Notes: a model not told the origin generated them from the letters alone. DNA of 64,000 nt from JACVRW01 sp963751835 (GCA_963751835.1 CAVVWD010000011.1:62001-126000); one strand, 5' to 3'. Numbered from the stretch's first letter, positions 8,738 to 18,264 are shown. Program-made: numbers and translations.

Positions 8738-9544
8738 ATGGTCGCCCCCGTGGGCGACACGATCACTGTTCTCTCTCAGAAGGGCGGCACGGGCAAAACC
8801 ACGATGGTCCGAACGCTCGCCGATGTCCTCCGCCGCCTGGGCCTGGACGTGCTTGTGGCGGACCTCGACCCGCAGGGCAACCTGTCCGACTATTTCGACG
8901 TCCCGGCGGACGCCTCGCCCACCGTGGCGGACGTGCTGACCGGGCAGGCCAAGGCGGCCGACGCTATCCACGACGGCGTGCTGCCGGCGAATCTCGGGCT
9001 CGCCGAGGCGGAGCTCGTGCTGAGCGGCAAGATGGGACGCGAGCTGACCCTGAAGCGCGCCCTACGGGAGGTGCGCAAGGACTACGACCTGGTGCTGGTG
9101 GACTGCCCGCCGGCGCTCGGCCTGCTCACCGTCAACGCGCTGGTGGCCGCCGACCACGCCCTGATCTCGAGCGAGGCCGAGTACTTCTCGCTCCAGGGCG
9201 TCGAGCAGGCGCTCGAGGTGGTCGAGCTGGCGAAGGAGTCGCTCCACCCGGACCTCGACTGGCTCGGCGTGGTGCTCAACATCGCCGACATGCGCCTTGT
9301 CCATGCGCGCGAGGCGCAGGAGCAGCTGAGGGAGCGCTTCGGGGAGAAGCTGTTCGACACGGTCATCCGCCGCAGCGTGCGCTACGCGGAGTCGGCCGAG
9401 CGGGGGGTGTCGATCCTCGACTATGCGCCCGATCTGGGCGCCGACTACCTCGCTCTGGCGGCCGAGCTGCTCGAGCGCCTGGTCGGCTACGAGGAGCAGT
9501 CGGAGCGCCTGGCCTCGCTGCGGGCGGAGTCGGCGGCGGCTTAG
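8738..9544 (+). CDS. Orphan ParA/MinD-family ATPase
   Basis: 268 aa. The deviant Walker A motif KGGTGKTT is at residues 15-22, Walker A-prime DLDPQGNLSD lies near 43, and Walker B LVLVDCPPALG near 118. This fits the ParA/Soj family of dimerising ATPases that position DNA or protein cargo. No parB, parS-like palindrome or cargo gene is adjacent, so it is probably not the chromosomal ParA. The start could also be the GTG four codons downstream (8750). It is divergent from gltB. Confidence 0.85.
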   Translation: MVAPVGDTITVLSQKGGTGKTTMVRTLADVLRRLGLDVLVADLDPQGNLSDYFDVPADASPTVADVLTGQAKAADAIHDGVLPANLGLAEAELVLSGKMGRELTLKRALREVRKDYDLVLVDCPPALGLLTVNALVAADHALISSEAEYFSLQGVEQALEVVELAKESLHPDLDWLGVVLNIADMRLVHAREAQEQLRERFGEKLFDTVIRRSVRYAESAERGVSILDYAPDLGADYLALAAELLERLVGYEEQSERLASLRAESAAA

Positions 9545-9557
9545 CCCGGGGCGCCGC

Positions 9558-10544
9558 TCAGGCGGCGGCGGGCAGGCCGCGCAGGCCGCTCCCGAGCGTC
9601 CAGGCGAGCTGACGGGCGAGACCGTCCGCAAGCGGCACGCGGGCGTCGAAGCCGAGCTCCGCGCGCGCCAGTGAGGGATCCGCGCAGGTCCGGCGCGCGT
9701 CGCCGCGGGCGCGAGCCAAATGCCGGACGGCCACCGGCTCGTCGAGCAGGTTCTCCAGCATCGAGATGGCCGCACTCAGCGAGGTCCGGGTGCCTCCGCC
9801 GATGTTGTAGAGGGCGCCCGGCCGGCCGCGTTCGGCGGCCCGGAGGGTTCCCTCGACCGCGTCCTCGACGAAGGTGAAGTCGCGCTCCTGGAGACCGTCG
9901 CCGAGGATGCCGATCGTACGGCCCGCGAGCGCGGCGTCGATGAAGCGCGCGAATGCCATGTCGGGTCGCTGGTGGGGGCCGTACAGCGTGAAGTAGCGCA
10001 GGCCAACGACGGGCAGACCGTGCTGGCGGTGGTAGACGGCCGCCAGGTCCTCGACCGCGCACTTGGTCACGCCGTACGGGGACACCGGCCGGCGAGCCGC
10101 GCTCTCCGGCGTGGGATCGGGGTCCGAGTCGCCGTACACGGACGAGGACGACGCGTAGACGAGTGCCTCGACGCCGCTGCGGAGCGCGGCCTCGAGCAGT
10201 CGCTGCGTCGCCTGGACGTTGTTGCGCAGATAGCCCTCGAAGCCCTCGCCGAAGCTGCCGCGTACACCGGCCTGGGCGGCCAGGTGATAGATCACCCGCG
10301 CGCCGGCCACGGCCTCTTCGATTGAGTCCCGGCTCAGGTCGAGCTCGAGCAGGTGAAAGCGGTCCGACCCGCGCAGGCGTGCGAGATTGGCCTCCTTGAA
10401 GGCGCGCGTGCCCGTGAAGCAGTCGATTCCGACGACCTCGCGGCCGGCCGCGACGAGGCGCTCCGCGAGGCGGCTGCCGAGGAAGCCCGCCACTCCGGTG
10501 ACCAGCGCTCGCCCGCCGGGTGCGACTGTCGTGGGTGCCGTCAT
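9558..10544 (-). CDS. NAD-dependent sugar epimerase/dehydratase
   Basis: 328 aa. It has the Rossmann motif TGVAGFLG at 16-23, the active-site region YASSSSVYG and YxxxK as YGVTK near 152. This is the UDP-glucose 4-epimerase/UDP-glucuronate 4-epimerase layout of extended SDR enzymes, so it should act on a nucleotide sugar for cell-envelope glycans. The family call is firm; the substrate is not. The gene is convergent with the ParA-like gene and divergent from the amidase. Confidence 0.88.
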   Translation of the reverse strand: MTAPTTVAPGGRALVTGVAGFLGSRLAERLVAAGREVVGIDCFTGTRAFKEANLARLRGSDRFHLLELDLSRDSIEEAVAGARVIYHLAAQAGVRGSFGEGFEGYLRNNVQATQRLLEAALRSGVEALVYASSSSVYGDSDPDPTPESAARRPVSPYGVTKCAVEDLAAVYHRQHGLPVVGLRYFTLYGPHQRPDMAFARFIDAALAGRTIGILGDGLQERDFTFVEDAVEGTLRAAERGRPGALYNIGGGTRTSLSAAISMLENLLDEPVAVRHLARARGDARRTCADPSLARAELGFDARVPLADGLARQLAWTLGSGLRGLPAAA

Positions 10545-10612
10545 TCGGGTACCCTAATTCAATCCGTTTGCAGCACTGGAGCGCGTCCCGGGTCGGGTAG
10601 GCTCGCCTCCTC

Positions 10613-12037
10613 GTGTCGGAGCTCATGTTCAAGCCGGCCGCCGAGCTGGCGGCCCTGATCCGCAACGGCGAGCTCGGCGCGCGCGAGGTTGTCGAGGACT
10701 GCCTCGCGCGGATCGAGGCGCTGCAGCCGGAGCTGAACGCGTTCGTCCACGTCGACGCCGAGGGCGCCCTCGCGGCGGCCGACGAGGTCGAGCCGAACGA
10801 CCCGCGTCCGTTCGCCGGCGTGCCGATCGCGATCAAGGACACAGCCGCCGTGGCCGGCATGCCCTTCACGATGGGCGCGGACATCTTCGGCGACTTCGTC
10901 CCCGGCCACGACGCGTTTCTCGTCCGGCGCCTGCGCGAGGCCGGCTTCATGGTGGTCGGGAAGACGAACCTCCCGGAGTTCGGGATCCTGCCGGTGACCG
11001 AGCCGCGCCGCTTCGGCCCGGCGCGCAACCCCTGGGACACGGGCCGCACCCCGGGCGGGTCATCGGGCGGGGCGGCGGCCGCCGTCGCGGCCGGCATGGT
11101 CCCGCTCGCACACGGCAGCGACGGCGGCGGTTCGATCCGCATCCCGGCCGCATGCTGCGGGCTCGTGGGGCTGAAGCCCCAGCGTGGGCGCATCTCGCGC
11201 GGCCCCGAGCAGGGCGACGACTTTCTCGTCCAGGACGGTGTCCTCACGCGCACCGTGGCAGAGACGGCCGAGCTGCTCGACGTCCTGGGCGGCTACGAGA
11301 CAGGGGATGTGGCCTGGGCGCCGCCGCCCGGCGAGCCCTTCGCGGCAGCCGCCACACGCGAGCCAGAACGGCTGCGCGTCGGCTTCACGACGACGCCGCC
11401 CATCGACGCCGAGGTCGACCCACTCAACGAGCGCGCTACGCGCGACGCGGCCCGGCTCCTCTCCATGCTCGGCCACGAGGTCGAGGAGATCGAGGCCCCC
11501 TGGGCGGGCCAGGACCTCACCGAGGTCTTCAAGATGGTCTTCGGGACGGCGATCTCGACGGCCGCGTTCTACGGCGGGCTGGTCACGGGACGCGAGCCGA
11601 GCGCCGAGCTGATGGAGCCGCTCTCGTGGAAGGTCTGGGAGGAGATCGGACAGCGCACCGCCCTCGAGTACCTGCTCGCGCGCACCCAGCTCAGCGCCTT
11701 CTCGCGCGGGGCCGTGGCGCTGTGGGACACCTATGACGTGGTGGTCACGCCCGCGCTCGCCCAGCGGCCGGTGCGGATCGGGGAGATCGACGCCTGCAGC
11801 GACGACCCCTGGGCCGCCTTTCGCCGCGCCACGCTGTTCACCCCCTTCGCGGCGATCTTCAACACCACCGGCCAGCCCGCGATCTCGCTGCCGCTGTTCC
11901 ACGGGGAGGACGGCCTGCCCACCGGGGTCCAGATCGCGGGTCGTCCCGCGGACGAGGCGACGTTGCTCTCACTCGCCGCTCAGCTCGAGGCGGCCCGGCC
12001 CTGGGCCGATCGCCGCCCAGTGGCAGCCACGGCCTGA
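10613..12037 (+). CDS. Amidase-signature hydrolase
   Basis: 474 aa. The Ser-cisSer-Lys triad is visible: K75 in PIAIKDTAA, S150 in TPGGSSGG and S174 in DGGGSIRIPA. Family members hydrolyse amide bonds; GatA is one branch, but no gatB/gatC is nearby, so a free-standing amidase is more likely. GTG at 10613 is the annotated start; ATG at 10625 (after GGAG) is a real alternative. A second, distinct amidase is encoded near the right end of the window. Confidence 0.9.
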   Translation: MSELMFKPAAELAALIRNGELGAREVVEDCLARIEALQPELNAFVHVDAEGALAAADEVEPNDPRPFAGVPIAIKDTAAVAGMPFTMGADIFGDFVPGHDAFLVRRLREAGFMVVGKTNLPEFGILPVTEPRRFGPARNPWDTGRTPGGSSGGAAAAVAAGMVPLAHGSDGGGSIRIPAACCGLVGLKPQRGRISRGPEQGDDFLVQDGVLTRTVAETAELLDVLGGYETGDVAWAPPPGEPFAAAATREPERLRVGFTTTPPIDAEVDPLNERATRDAARLLSMLGHEVEEIEAPWAGQDLTEVFKMVFGTAISTAAFYGGLVTGREPSAELMEPLSWKVWEEIGQRTALEYLLARTQLSAFSRGAVALWDTYDVVVTPALAQRPVRIGEIDACSDDPWAAFRRATLFTPFAAIFNTTGQPAISLPLFHGEDGLPTGVQIAGRPADEATLLSLAAQLEAARPWADRRPVAATA

Positions 12038-12047
12038 GCGCGGCGAC

Positions 12048-12428
12048 CTACGCCGAGCCGAGGATCTCGGCGTCGCGCGGGTAGGTGAGCAGCGCCGGCG
12101 CTTCCTCGAGAGGGACCCAGCGCAGCTCGTCGACCTCGTCGTTCGGGACGAAGCCCGGGTCGTGCTCCACCTCCATGAGCCAATAGCGGACCAGCTTCGA
12201 GCGCCCCTTCGGATCGAGGTATTCGGACGAGGGGAGCTCGCGCACGAGCCGGCAGCGCAGTCCCGTCTCCTCCTCGACCTCGCGGAGCGCCGCATCCTCG
12301 AACGACTCGCCCCGATCGAGCTTGCCCTTTGGGAGTGTCCAGTCGTCGTAGCGGGGCCGGTGGACGAGCACCACGCGTCCCTCTGGGTCAAGCACGACAC
12401 CTCCCGCCGCCCGCACCTCCGCGCTCAT
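12048..12428 (-). CDS. NUDIX hydrolase
   Basis: 126 aa. The Nudix box starts at G35 (GKLDRGESFEDAA) and ends REVEEETGL, giving the full G-x5-E-x7-REUxEExGU pattern. This family cleaves nucleoside diphosphates linked to another group. The N-terminal phrase VVLVHRPRYDDWTLPKGK is typical of the Ap4A-hydrolase/MutT1 branch of actinobacteria. The ATG overlaps the thrB stop (ATGA), placing it last in the lysA-hom-thrC-thrB operon. The link to threonine synthesis is positional only. Confidence 0.9.
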   Translation of the reverse strand: MSAEVRAAGGVVLDPEGRVVLVHRPRYDDWTLPKGKLDRGESFEDAALREVEEETGLRCRLVRELPSSEYLDPKGRSKLVRYWLMEVEHDPGFVPNDEVDELRWVPLEEAPALLTYPRDAEILGSA

Positions 12429-13279
12429 AGCTCGCGCACGTCCGCCCCGCCGGGGGCGAACGTGACCCTCTGGATCCGGCCCTCGGGCCCGTCGGCTCGC
12501 AGGCGCTCCACCACCGCGCCCGTCTGCTCCCAGTGGCACCAAATCAAGACCGTCGGGCCGGCGCCTGAGATCGTGGCCCCCAGCGCCCCCAGCTCGCCGG
12601 CCCGCTCGACCAGCTCCATCGAGCGCGGGTAGAGGTGGCGACGGCGCGGCTGGTGCAGCGAGTCGGACAGTCCGCGGGCGATCAGCGAGAGGTCGCCCTT
12701 GGAGAGTCCGAGTATCAGCAGCGCCGCGTGGCCGACGTTCAGGACGGCGTCAGCGAGCGGCACCTCCTCCGGCAGTGCGGCGCGGGCCGCGGCGGTCGCA
12801 ACCTCGTGATCGGGGACCACGATCACCCCCTCCAGCTCGGGCGGCGGGTCGAGCCGGACGGGCTCGGAGTCGCCCGCGACGACGACGAAGCCTCCGTTGA
12901 GCGCCGCCGCCACGTTGTCGGGATGCCCCTCGAGCTCACGGGCGTGCTCGAACAGCCGCGCGTCGAGCTCGTAGAGGTGGTCGGCCGCGGCGAGGCCGGC
13001 GACTATCGCGGCGGCGCTCGAGCCGAGCCCCGCCGCCGGCGGGATCTCGGAGTGGATCCTGAACGCCAGGCCGTCGGCCGGATGCAGCCGCTCGAAGGCA
13101 CGCACGCAGAGGTTCGTGCGGTCGAGCGCCACGCCCGGGACATCACACTCGACGGAGAACTGCCCGTCCTCCTCCACCTCAAGCTCGAGCGCCGGCGACA
13201 GCGCCGCGGCCAGCACGTCGAAGCCCGGACCGAGGTTTGCCGAGGACGACGGGACGCGGACCACGCGCCGCCGCCTCAT
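12425..13279 (-). CDS. thrB: Homoserine kinase
   Basis: 284 aa, GHMP kinase. It phosphorylates homoserine for threonine synthesis. The substrate loop PSSSANLGPGFD is at residues 10-21 and the ATP-binding glycine loop PAAGLGSSAA at 81-90. The ATG at 13277-13279 overlaps the thrC stop (ATGA), which settles the start over longer upstream-extended options. Its own stop overlaps the NUDIX start in the same way, so translation is coupled through the operon. Confidence 0.96.
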   Translation of the reverse strand: MRRRRVVRVPSSSANLGPGFDVLAAALSPALELEVEEDGQFSVECDVPGVALDRTNLCVRAFERLHPADGLAFRIHSEIPPAAGLGSSAAAIVAGLAAADHLYELDARLFEHARELEGHPDNVAAALNGGFVVVAGDSEPVRLDPPPELEGVIVVPDHEVATAAARAALPEEVPLADAVLNVGHAALLILGLSKGDLSLIARGLSDSLHQPRRRHLYPRSMELVERAGELGALGATISGAGPTVLIWCHWEQTGAVVERLRADGPEGRIQRVTFAPGGADVREL

Positions 13280-14268
13280 CCGAGCACCGCCTGCTCGACG
13301 CTCTTGAGTTCGGGCTCGCAGGGCACCACGCTCGCCGCCCGGTTCATCGCGGTCTGCGGGTCCTTCAGGCCGTGACCGGTGAGCACACAGACCACGCGGC
13401 CCGCGGCGCCGTACTTGAGCAGGCCGGCCACGGACGCAGCCGAGGCCGGCTCGCAGAACACCCCCTCGCGGGCGCCCAGCAGCGAATAGGCGTCGAGGAT
13501 CTCGGCGTCGGACACGGCGCGGACCTCGCCCCGCGAGGCCGTGAAGGCGTTCATCGCGTGCTCCCAGCGCGCCGGATTGCCGATCCGGATCGCCGACGCC
13601 ACGGTCTCGGGGTGCTCGACCGGGGCGCCCCGCACGAGCGGCGCGGCGCCCTCGGCCTGGTAGCCGTGCATCCGCGGCGCGGCCTCGTACTCCTGAAAGC
13701 CCTTCCACCAGGCGGTCACGTTCCCGGCATTCCCGACCGGGATGCAGAGCACGTCCGGGGGCTCCCCGAGCTGATCGCAGACCTCGAACGCGCCCGTCTT
13801 CTGTCCCTCGATCCGGTAGTCGTTGACCGAGTTGACGAGTGCGATCGGATGCCGGTCCACGAGCTCGCGGACGAGCGCCAGCGCCTCGTCGAAGTTGCCG
13901 CGCAGCGCGATCACGCGCGCGCCGTGCATCAGAGCCTGGGCGAGCTTGCCGGTGGCGATCTTGCCCTCGGGCACGATCACCGCGCCACGCAGCCCCGCGC
14001 GCGCGGCGTAGGCCGCCGCGCTGGCAGCCGTGTTGCCCGTCGAGGCGCAGACCACGACCTCGGCGCCCTCGGCAACCGCCGCGGACACGGCGACTGTCAT
14101 GCCGCGGTCCTTGAACGAGCCTGTCGGGTTGGCCCCCTCGAGCTTGAGCCAGACCTCGGCGCCACTCAGCTCGGACAGGTGCGGCGCCGGCACGAGCGGC
14201 GTGTCGCCCTCCCCCATCGTTACGAGGGGCTCCACCGGGAGCCGTTCCCGGTAGCGCCAGAGCGACAT
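13276..14268 (-). CDS. thrC: Threonine synthase
   Basis: 330 aa. A fold-type II PLP enzyme that converts O-phosphohomoserine to threonine. The PLP lysine is K53 in TGSFKDRG, with the phosphate-binding glycine region near STGNTAAS. The length fits the shorter, actinobacterial type (no plant-like N-terminal extension). The ATG abuts the hom stop (TAG at 14269-14271), and its stop overlaps thrB. Confidence 0.96.
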   Translation of the reverse strand: MSLWRYRERLPVEPLVTMGEGDTPLVPAPHLSELSGAEVWLKLEGANPTGSFKDRGMTVAVSAAVAEGAEVVVCASTGNTAASAAAYAARAGLRGAVIVPEGKIATGKLAQALMHGARVIALRGNFDEALALVRELVDRHPIALVNSVNDYRIEGQKTGAFEVCDQLGEPPDVLCIPVGNAGNVTAWWKGFQEYEAAPRMHGYQAEGAAPLVRGAPVEHPETVASAIRIGNPARWEHAMNAFTASRGEVRAVSDAEILDAYSLLGAREGVFCEPASAASVAGLLKYGAAGRVVCVLTGHGLKDPQTAMNRAASVVPCEPELKSVEQAVLG

Positions 14269-15489
14269 CTAGAAAGTCTCCTCGATAACCCTGATCACGC
14301 GCGGGGGCTCGCGGACGAAGTCGAGCCGCGAGATGAGCTCGACCGCCGCGCGGAACCTCGACTCGAGCACCGGGTGCATGACCATCACGAGCCGCGCCTC
14401 GTCGCCAAGTCCCTTCTGGACCACCGACTTGATCGACACGCCCTGCAGCCCGAGCAGCTCGGCCACCTGGGCCAGGACTCCCGGGCGATCGGCCACCTCG
14501 AGGTGCAGGTAGAACGAGAACTCCGTGTCGGTCACGACCGTTACGTCCACCGCGGGCGGAGGCAGCGAGGGCGGCGGGATCATCGCCGAGATCACGTCGC
14601 CGAGCACGGCGCTCGCGGTCTGGATGCCCCCGGCGCCCGGGCCCGACAGCGTGATCTCGGTGATCGCCGGCGACTCGATCGTCACCGCGTTGAACGCCCC
14701 GTTGACCGACGCGAGCGGATGGTCCCCGTAGAGGAAGGCGGGGTAGACGTGCACGGCGATGCCGCCGTCGATGCGCTCGGCCGACCCGATCAGCTTGAGC
14801 GAGAGCCCGAGCTCCTTGGCGTACGCGATGTCGTCGGCGGTCAGCCGCTCGATTCCCTCGTAGCTCACCTGGTCGAGCCGCACCGTCGCGTTGAAGGCAA
14901 GGCGCGCGAGGATCGCCATCTTGGCGGCGGCGTCCTTGCCGGTTACGTCCTCGGTGGGGTCGGCCTCCGCGTAGCCCAGCTCCTGGGCATCGGCAAGCGC
15001 CTCCGCGTAGGACGCTCCGGTGCGCGCCATCTCGGTGAGGATGTAGTTGGTGGTGCCGTTGACGATGCCGTGCACACGCTCGATATGCGCGGCGGCGAGC
15101 GTCTCAGACATCACCCGGATCGCCGGGACCACCCCGGCCACGGCCCCCTCGAAGCGCAGCTGCACGCCGCCCTCGCGCGCCGCGTCGAACACCTCCTCGC
15201 CGTGCTGGGAGAGCAGCTGCTTGTTTGCGGTGACCACGTGCCGCCCCGCGCCGAGCGCCCGCAGCACGTACTCGCGCGTAGGGTCGATGCCGCCCAGCAG
15301 CTCCACGATCAGGTCGCTGTTCTCCAGGATGTCCTCGAAGCTGCCCTGGCTGCGGGTGAGCACCCCTGACACCTCGGGCCGCATCCCCGTCTCCGCCTCG
15401 ATCGCGTCGGTGCGCTCCTCGAGCAGCCGGGCGAAGGCGCCGCCGACCGTCCCGTGGCCGAGCAGGCCCACCCGAAAGACCTCAGACAT
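14269..15489 (-). CDS. hom: Homoserine dehydrogenase with C-terminal ACT domain
   Basis: 406 aa. Reduces aspartate semialdehyde to homoserine. The NAD(P)-binding motif GLLGHGTVGGAF starts near residue 8, the catalytic domain is central, and a C-terminal ACT domain (about 320-395, with RPGVLAQVAELLG) is expected to give feedback control by threonine. It overlaps lysA by 8 bp, so it follows lysA in the same transcript. No aspartokinase or asd gene is in the window. Confidence 0.96.
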   Translation of the reverse strand: MSEVFRVGLLGHGTVGGAFARLLEERTDAIEAETGMRPEVSGVLTRSQGSFEDILENSDLIVELLGGIDPTREYVLRALGAGRHVVTANKQLLSQHGEEVFDAAREGGVQLRFEGAVAGVVPAIRVMSETLAAAHIERVHGIVNGTTNYILTEMARTGASYAEALADAQELGYAEADPTEDVTGKDAAAKMAILARLAFNATVRLDQVSYEGIERLTADDIAYAKELGLSLKLIGSAERIDGGIAVHVYPAFLYGDHPLASVNGAFNAVTIESPAITEITLSGPGAGGIQTASAVLGDVISAMIPPPSLPPPAVDVTVVTDTEFSFYLHLEVADRPGVLAQVAELLGLQGVSIKSVVQKGLGDEARLVMVMHPVLESRFRAAVELISRLDFVREPPRVIRVIEETF

Positions 15490-16714
15490 CCCGCGACCGC
15501 AGATCGGCGTAGGTCTCTCGGCGGACCACCACGCGCGCCTCGCCGTCCCGGCAGAAGACGACCGGGGGCCGCGGCACGGCGTTGTAGTTGTTCGCCATGG
15601 CGTGGCCGTAGGCGCCTGTCGCGGGAATCACGAGAACATCGCCGGGACGGGGGTCGTCGAGGCGGACGTCGCGCACCAGGATGTCGCCCGACTCGCAGTG
15701 CATGCCGGCCACGGTGCAGAGGTCGTCGCCCCCGAAGCGGTCGGCGATCTCGGCCTCGTAGCGCGCGCCGTAGAGCATCGGACGCAGGTTGTCGGACATG
15801 CCGCCGTCCACCGCCACGTAGGTGCGCACCCCGGGAATCCGCTTGACGGTCCCGACCGTGTAGATCGTCACGCCGGCGTTGCCCACGAGCGAGCGTCCCG
15901 GCTCGCTGAGGAGCATCACGCCCTTGGGCGCCCGCCGCACGAGCGCGTCCACATACTCGTCGATCGAGGGCGGCGCATCCTCAGCCGTGTACGCGATCCC
16001 AAGCCCGCCGCCCAGGTTCAGGAGCGGCCATTCTCCCATTTCCGCCAGCACCTCGGCGAGCCTCTCGAAGGCCTCCAGATCGAACACCTGGGACCCGATG
16101 TGGGCGTGCAGGCCGCGGAGCTCGAGCCCTGCGGTGGCGCACGCCTCGACGGCGCGCGGGACATCCGCGGCGCCGAACCCGAACTTGGAGTCCTCCTGGC
16201 CGGTCTGGATGTACGAGTGGGTGCTCGGCCGGATCCCGGGCGTCACACGCAGCAGGACCCGCACTCCCCGCCCGCGCAACCGCTCGATCTCGTCGAAGGA
16301 GTCGACAACGATGTGCCCCACGCCCTGCTCGATGGCGTAGTCGAGCTCGGCACGGGACTTGTTGTTGCCGTGCATGTAGATGCGTTCGGGCTCGATGCCG
16401 CCGGCGAGCGCCAGGTGCAGCTCGCCGGCGCTCGCCACGTCGGCCGAGAGCCCCTCCTCGCGGAACAGGCGGAACACGGCTGTGCACGGGAAGGCCTTGC
16501 CCGCGTATATGACCTCGAACCGGTCCCTGCGCGCCCGGAACGCCTCGAGGTAGGCGCGTGCACGGGCGCGCATGTCGTCCTCGGCATAGATGTAGGCCGG
16601 GGTCCCGAACTCGCGCGCCAGCTCGAGGACGTCGCAGCCCCCGACCTCGAGCCGCCCATGCTCGTTCAGTCGCGAGCCGGCGGGGTAGACATGTGAGACG
16701 CCGACCGCTGCCAT
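15482..16714 (-). CDS. lysA: Diaminopimelate decarboxylase
   Basis: 410 aa. A PLP enzyme making lysine from meso-diaminopimelate. The PLP lysine is K73 in IYAGKAFPCTA, and the C-terminal active-site Cys is in GMHCESGDIL. It is first of the lysA-hom-thrC-thrB-NUDIX cluster. Its first six codons (MAAVGV) and the 5' flank lie inside a 68-bp direct duplication (16696-16763 and 18265-18332), so the region upstream of lysA has been rearranged and its original promoter context may be displaced. Confidence 0.96.
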   Translation of the reverse strand: MAAVGVSHVYPAGSRLNEHGRLEVGGCDVLELAREFGTPAYIYAEDDMRARARAYLEAFRARRDRFEVIYAGKAFPCTAVFRLFREEGLSADVASAGELHLALAGGIEPERIYMHGNNKSRAELDYAIEQGVGHIVVDSFDEIERLRGRGVRVLLRVTPGIRPSTHSYIQTGQEDSKFGFGAADVPRAVEACATAGLELRGLHAHIGSQVFDLEAFERLAEVLAEMGEWPLLNLGGGLGIAYTAEDAPPSIDEYVDALVRRAPKGVMLLSEPGRSLVGNAGVTIYTVGTVKRIPGVRTYVAVDGGMSDNLRPMLYGARYEAEIADRFGGDDLCTVAGMHCESGDILVRDVRLDDPRPGDVLVIPATGAYGHAMANNYNAVPRPPVVFCRDGEARVVVRRETYADLRSRDV

Positions 16715-16763
16715 GATCGGCGGCGATTATGAAGCACGCCCCACCGGCGCCGCCCGAGCTGGG
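16696..16763. repeat. 68-bp direct repeat, left copy
   Basis: Identical to 18265-18332. It covers the first codons of lysA (reading left), the short gap, and a copy of the first 11 codons of the alpha/beta hydrolase (MKHAPPAPPELG, reading right from 16729). In this copy the hydrolase start leads into no hydrolase frame. The repeat brackets the gene at 16777-18207. Confidence 0.95.
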
Positions 16764-16776
16764 CACCACGACGGCG

Positions 16777-18207
16777 CTAGCCGGACCGCGCCGGACCGGC
16801 GTCCTCCACCCCCACCGCCACCCTCTCCACCTCAACGAACGACCCGCCGCTCAGCTCCGTCTCCTTCACCTCTTCGCGCTCGAGCACAATCCTGATGTCG
16901 GGTCGCGAGCGCAGCATGTAGCCCGGCGTGACCGCACGGGCGCCACGGTCGAGGCGGAGCGTGAGCCTGCGTCGCCCGAGCGCGCGGAGCGGGATACGAC
17001 CGACCGCGAGCCGAGTGCCACGCTCGATATCAGCGAGCAGAGGGCCGGGACAGCGGGTGCGCAGTAGTTCGGTACCCTCGGCGCCGCCGAAAAACCTGGC
17101 AGTGACTCGGCGGCCGCGCGCCCGGAGGTCGATCAGGCCGTTGCTGAGCGATGTCGCATCGCGGCACGCGGGTGCGCCGTCGCGGTCGAGCAAGGCGGTT
17201 ACCGTCCCCCATCCCGGGTTCAAGGTGAGGTAGCCGTAAACGCGCGCCTTGCGCGGTCGGGGTCCGGGGGCGAGCCCGACCGCGCGACGAAGCGCGAGCC
17301 GCGGCAGGCGCCCGAAGGCGAACACATAGGCCTCGCCGCGGGCCGATCCGGGCGTCACCGTGAGCGTCCCGCCGACCCCGCAGGCATCGAGCGGCGTGCA
17401 CGTGCGCGGGTCGCCCGCGATATCGACCGGCAGCGAACCCGTCACCCGCGCGACGCGGTACTCCATTGCGATGCTGCGAAGAGGCGGGCGCTTCGGGCGT
17501 TCTGGAGGCCGTCTCACCACGCGTCGCGGCCGCCGGACGCGCGTCTGCCCGATGCGAAGCACGATGGTCGAGGACACCGTGCCGGCCAACCCGCTGGACG
17601 AGAAGGCCGCCAAGCCGGAAAGGTCGACGGTCCTTGGACCGCTCCGCAACGCCCGCAGGCTCACCGCGGGTGACGGCAGGCCCCGTAGGACGTCCGAGGG
17701 CAACGGTCCCCCGCAGTTCGTCGCCCCCAAGGCCGGAGTCGGTGGTCCGAACACGCCCGGGCCGTGGCGCAACCCGAATCTGAGAGTCCTCGCACCGACC
17801 GTGATGACGGGCAGGGCGCTTGAGAAAGCGCCGCCCCGCGCGTCCGCGCATACGTGTGTCCCGTCTACAGCGCCGCGCTGCACCACCGCGAGCGTTTCGG
17901 CGCTCGTCTCTCCCGTGCCGTGGAGGGAGAGGTACCCGAATAGCCGCCGGCCGCGCATTCGCAAGAGGTCCAGCTCTCCCCGCGATCGCGGCGTCCATCG
18001 CACCGTTCCCGCCTGCACGTCGCAACGGAAGGAGATCTCGCAGCCTGCCGCGCTGTCGCCATGGAAGCTGACCACGAGCTGCCCGGACGCGCGCACCGGT
18101 GCGTGATAGCTGACGGGCTCCGCCGCGACGGCGCTGGGCCCGTCCGGAGCGAGCAAGGCTGCGGAGAGACCCGCTAGCGCGACGATCGAAGTCGTCACAA
18201 GCCGCAC
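16777..18207 (-). CDS. Secreted protein with two tandem copies of an unnamed ~200-aa domain
   Basis: 476 aa with a signal peptide (SIVALAGLSAALLAPDG). I do not recognise the family. Two halves look alike. The first (about 40-215) has CEISFRC, TVRWTP, RRLFGYLSLHG, a Cys near THVCADA, and TNCGGPLPSDVLRG. The second (about 255-430) has CTPLDACG, TLTVTP, ARVYGYLTLNPG, PACRDATSL, and TRCPGPLLADIERG. The conserved paired cysteines suggest disulfides outside the cell. An Arg/Pro-rich linker (RRPRRVVRRPPERPKRPP) joins the halves. The gene is bracketed by 68-bp direct repeats and reads toward lysA, so it looks like a later arrival at this site. Confidence 0.7.
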   Translation of the reverse strand: MRLVTTSIVALAGLSAALLAPDGPSAVAAEPVSYHAPVRASGQLVVSFHGDSAAGCEISFRCDVQAGTVRWTPRSRGELDLLRMRGRRLFGYLSLHGTGETSAETLAVVQRGAVDGTHVCADARGGAFSSALPVITVGARTLRFGLRHGPGVFGPPTPALGATNCGGPLPSDVLRGLPSPAVSLRALRSGPRTVDLSGLAAFSSSGLAGTVSSTIVLRIGQTRVRRPRRVVRRPPERPKRPPLRSIAMEYRVARVTGSLPVDIAGDPRTCTPLDACGVGGTLTVTPGSARGEAYVFAFGRLPRLALRRAVGLAPGPRPRKARVYGYLTLNPGWGTVTALLDRDGAPACRDATSLSNGLIDLRARGRRVTARFFGGAEGTELLRTRCPGPLLADIERGTRLAVGRIPLRALGRRRLTLRLDRGARAVTPGYMLRSRPDIRIVLEREEVKETELSGGSFVEVERVAVGVEDAGPARSG

Positions 18208-18264
18208 AAGTCCACCCTAAACCAGTTGGGGTACACCGTCGAGGATTTGGGGCACTCGCGGCGC

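Noticed and set aside
8738..9544. Chromosome-partition ParA
   Set aside because: No parB and no parS-like palindrome nearby; the gene lies beside gltB and not near an origin-type region.
10613..12037. GatA subunit of the Glu-tRNA amidotransferase
   Set aside because: No gatB or gatC is next to it, and the amidase family has many stand-alone members.
13237..15369. 710-codon open frame antisense to hom, thrC and thrB
   Set aside because: Mirrors three clear enzymes; the product is a low-complexity His/Arg/Asp string.
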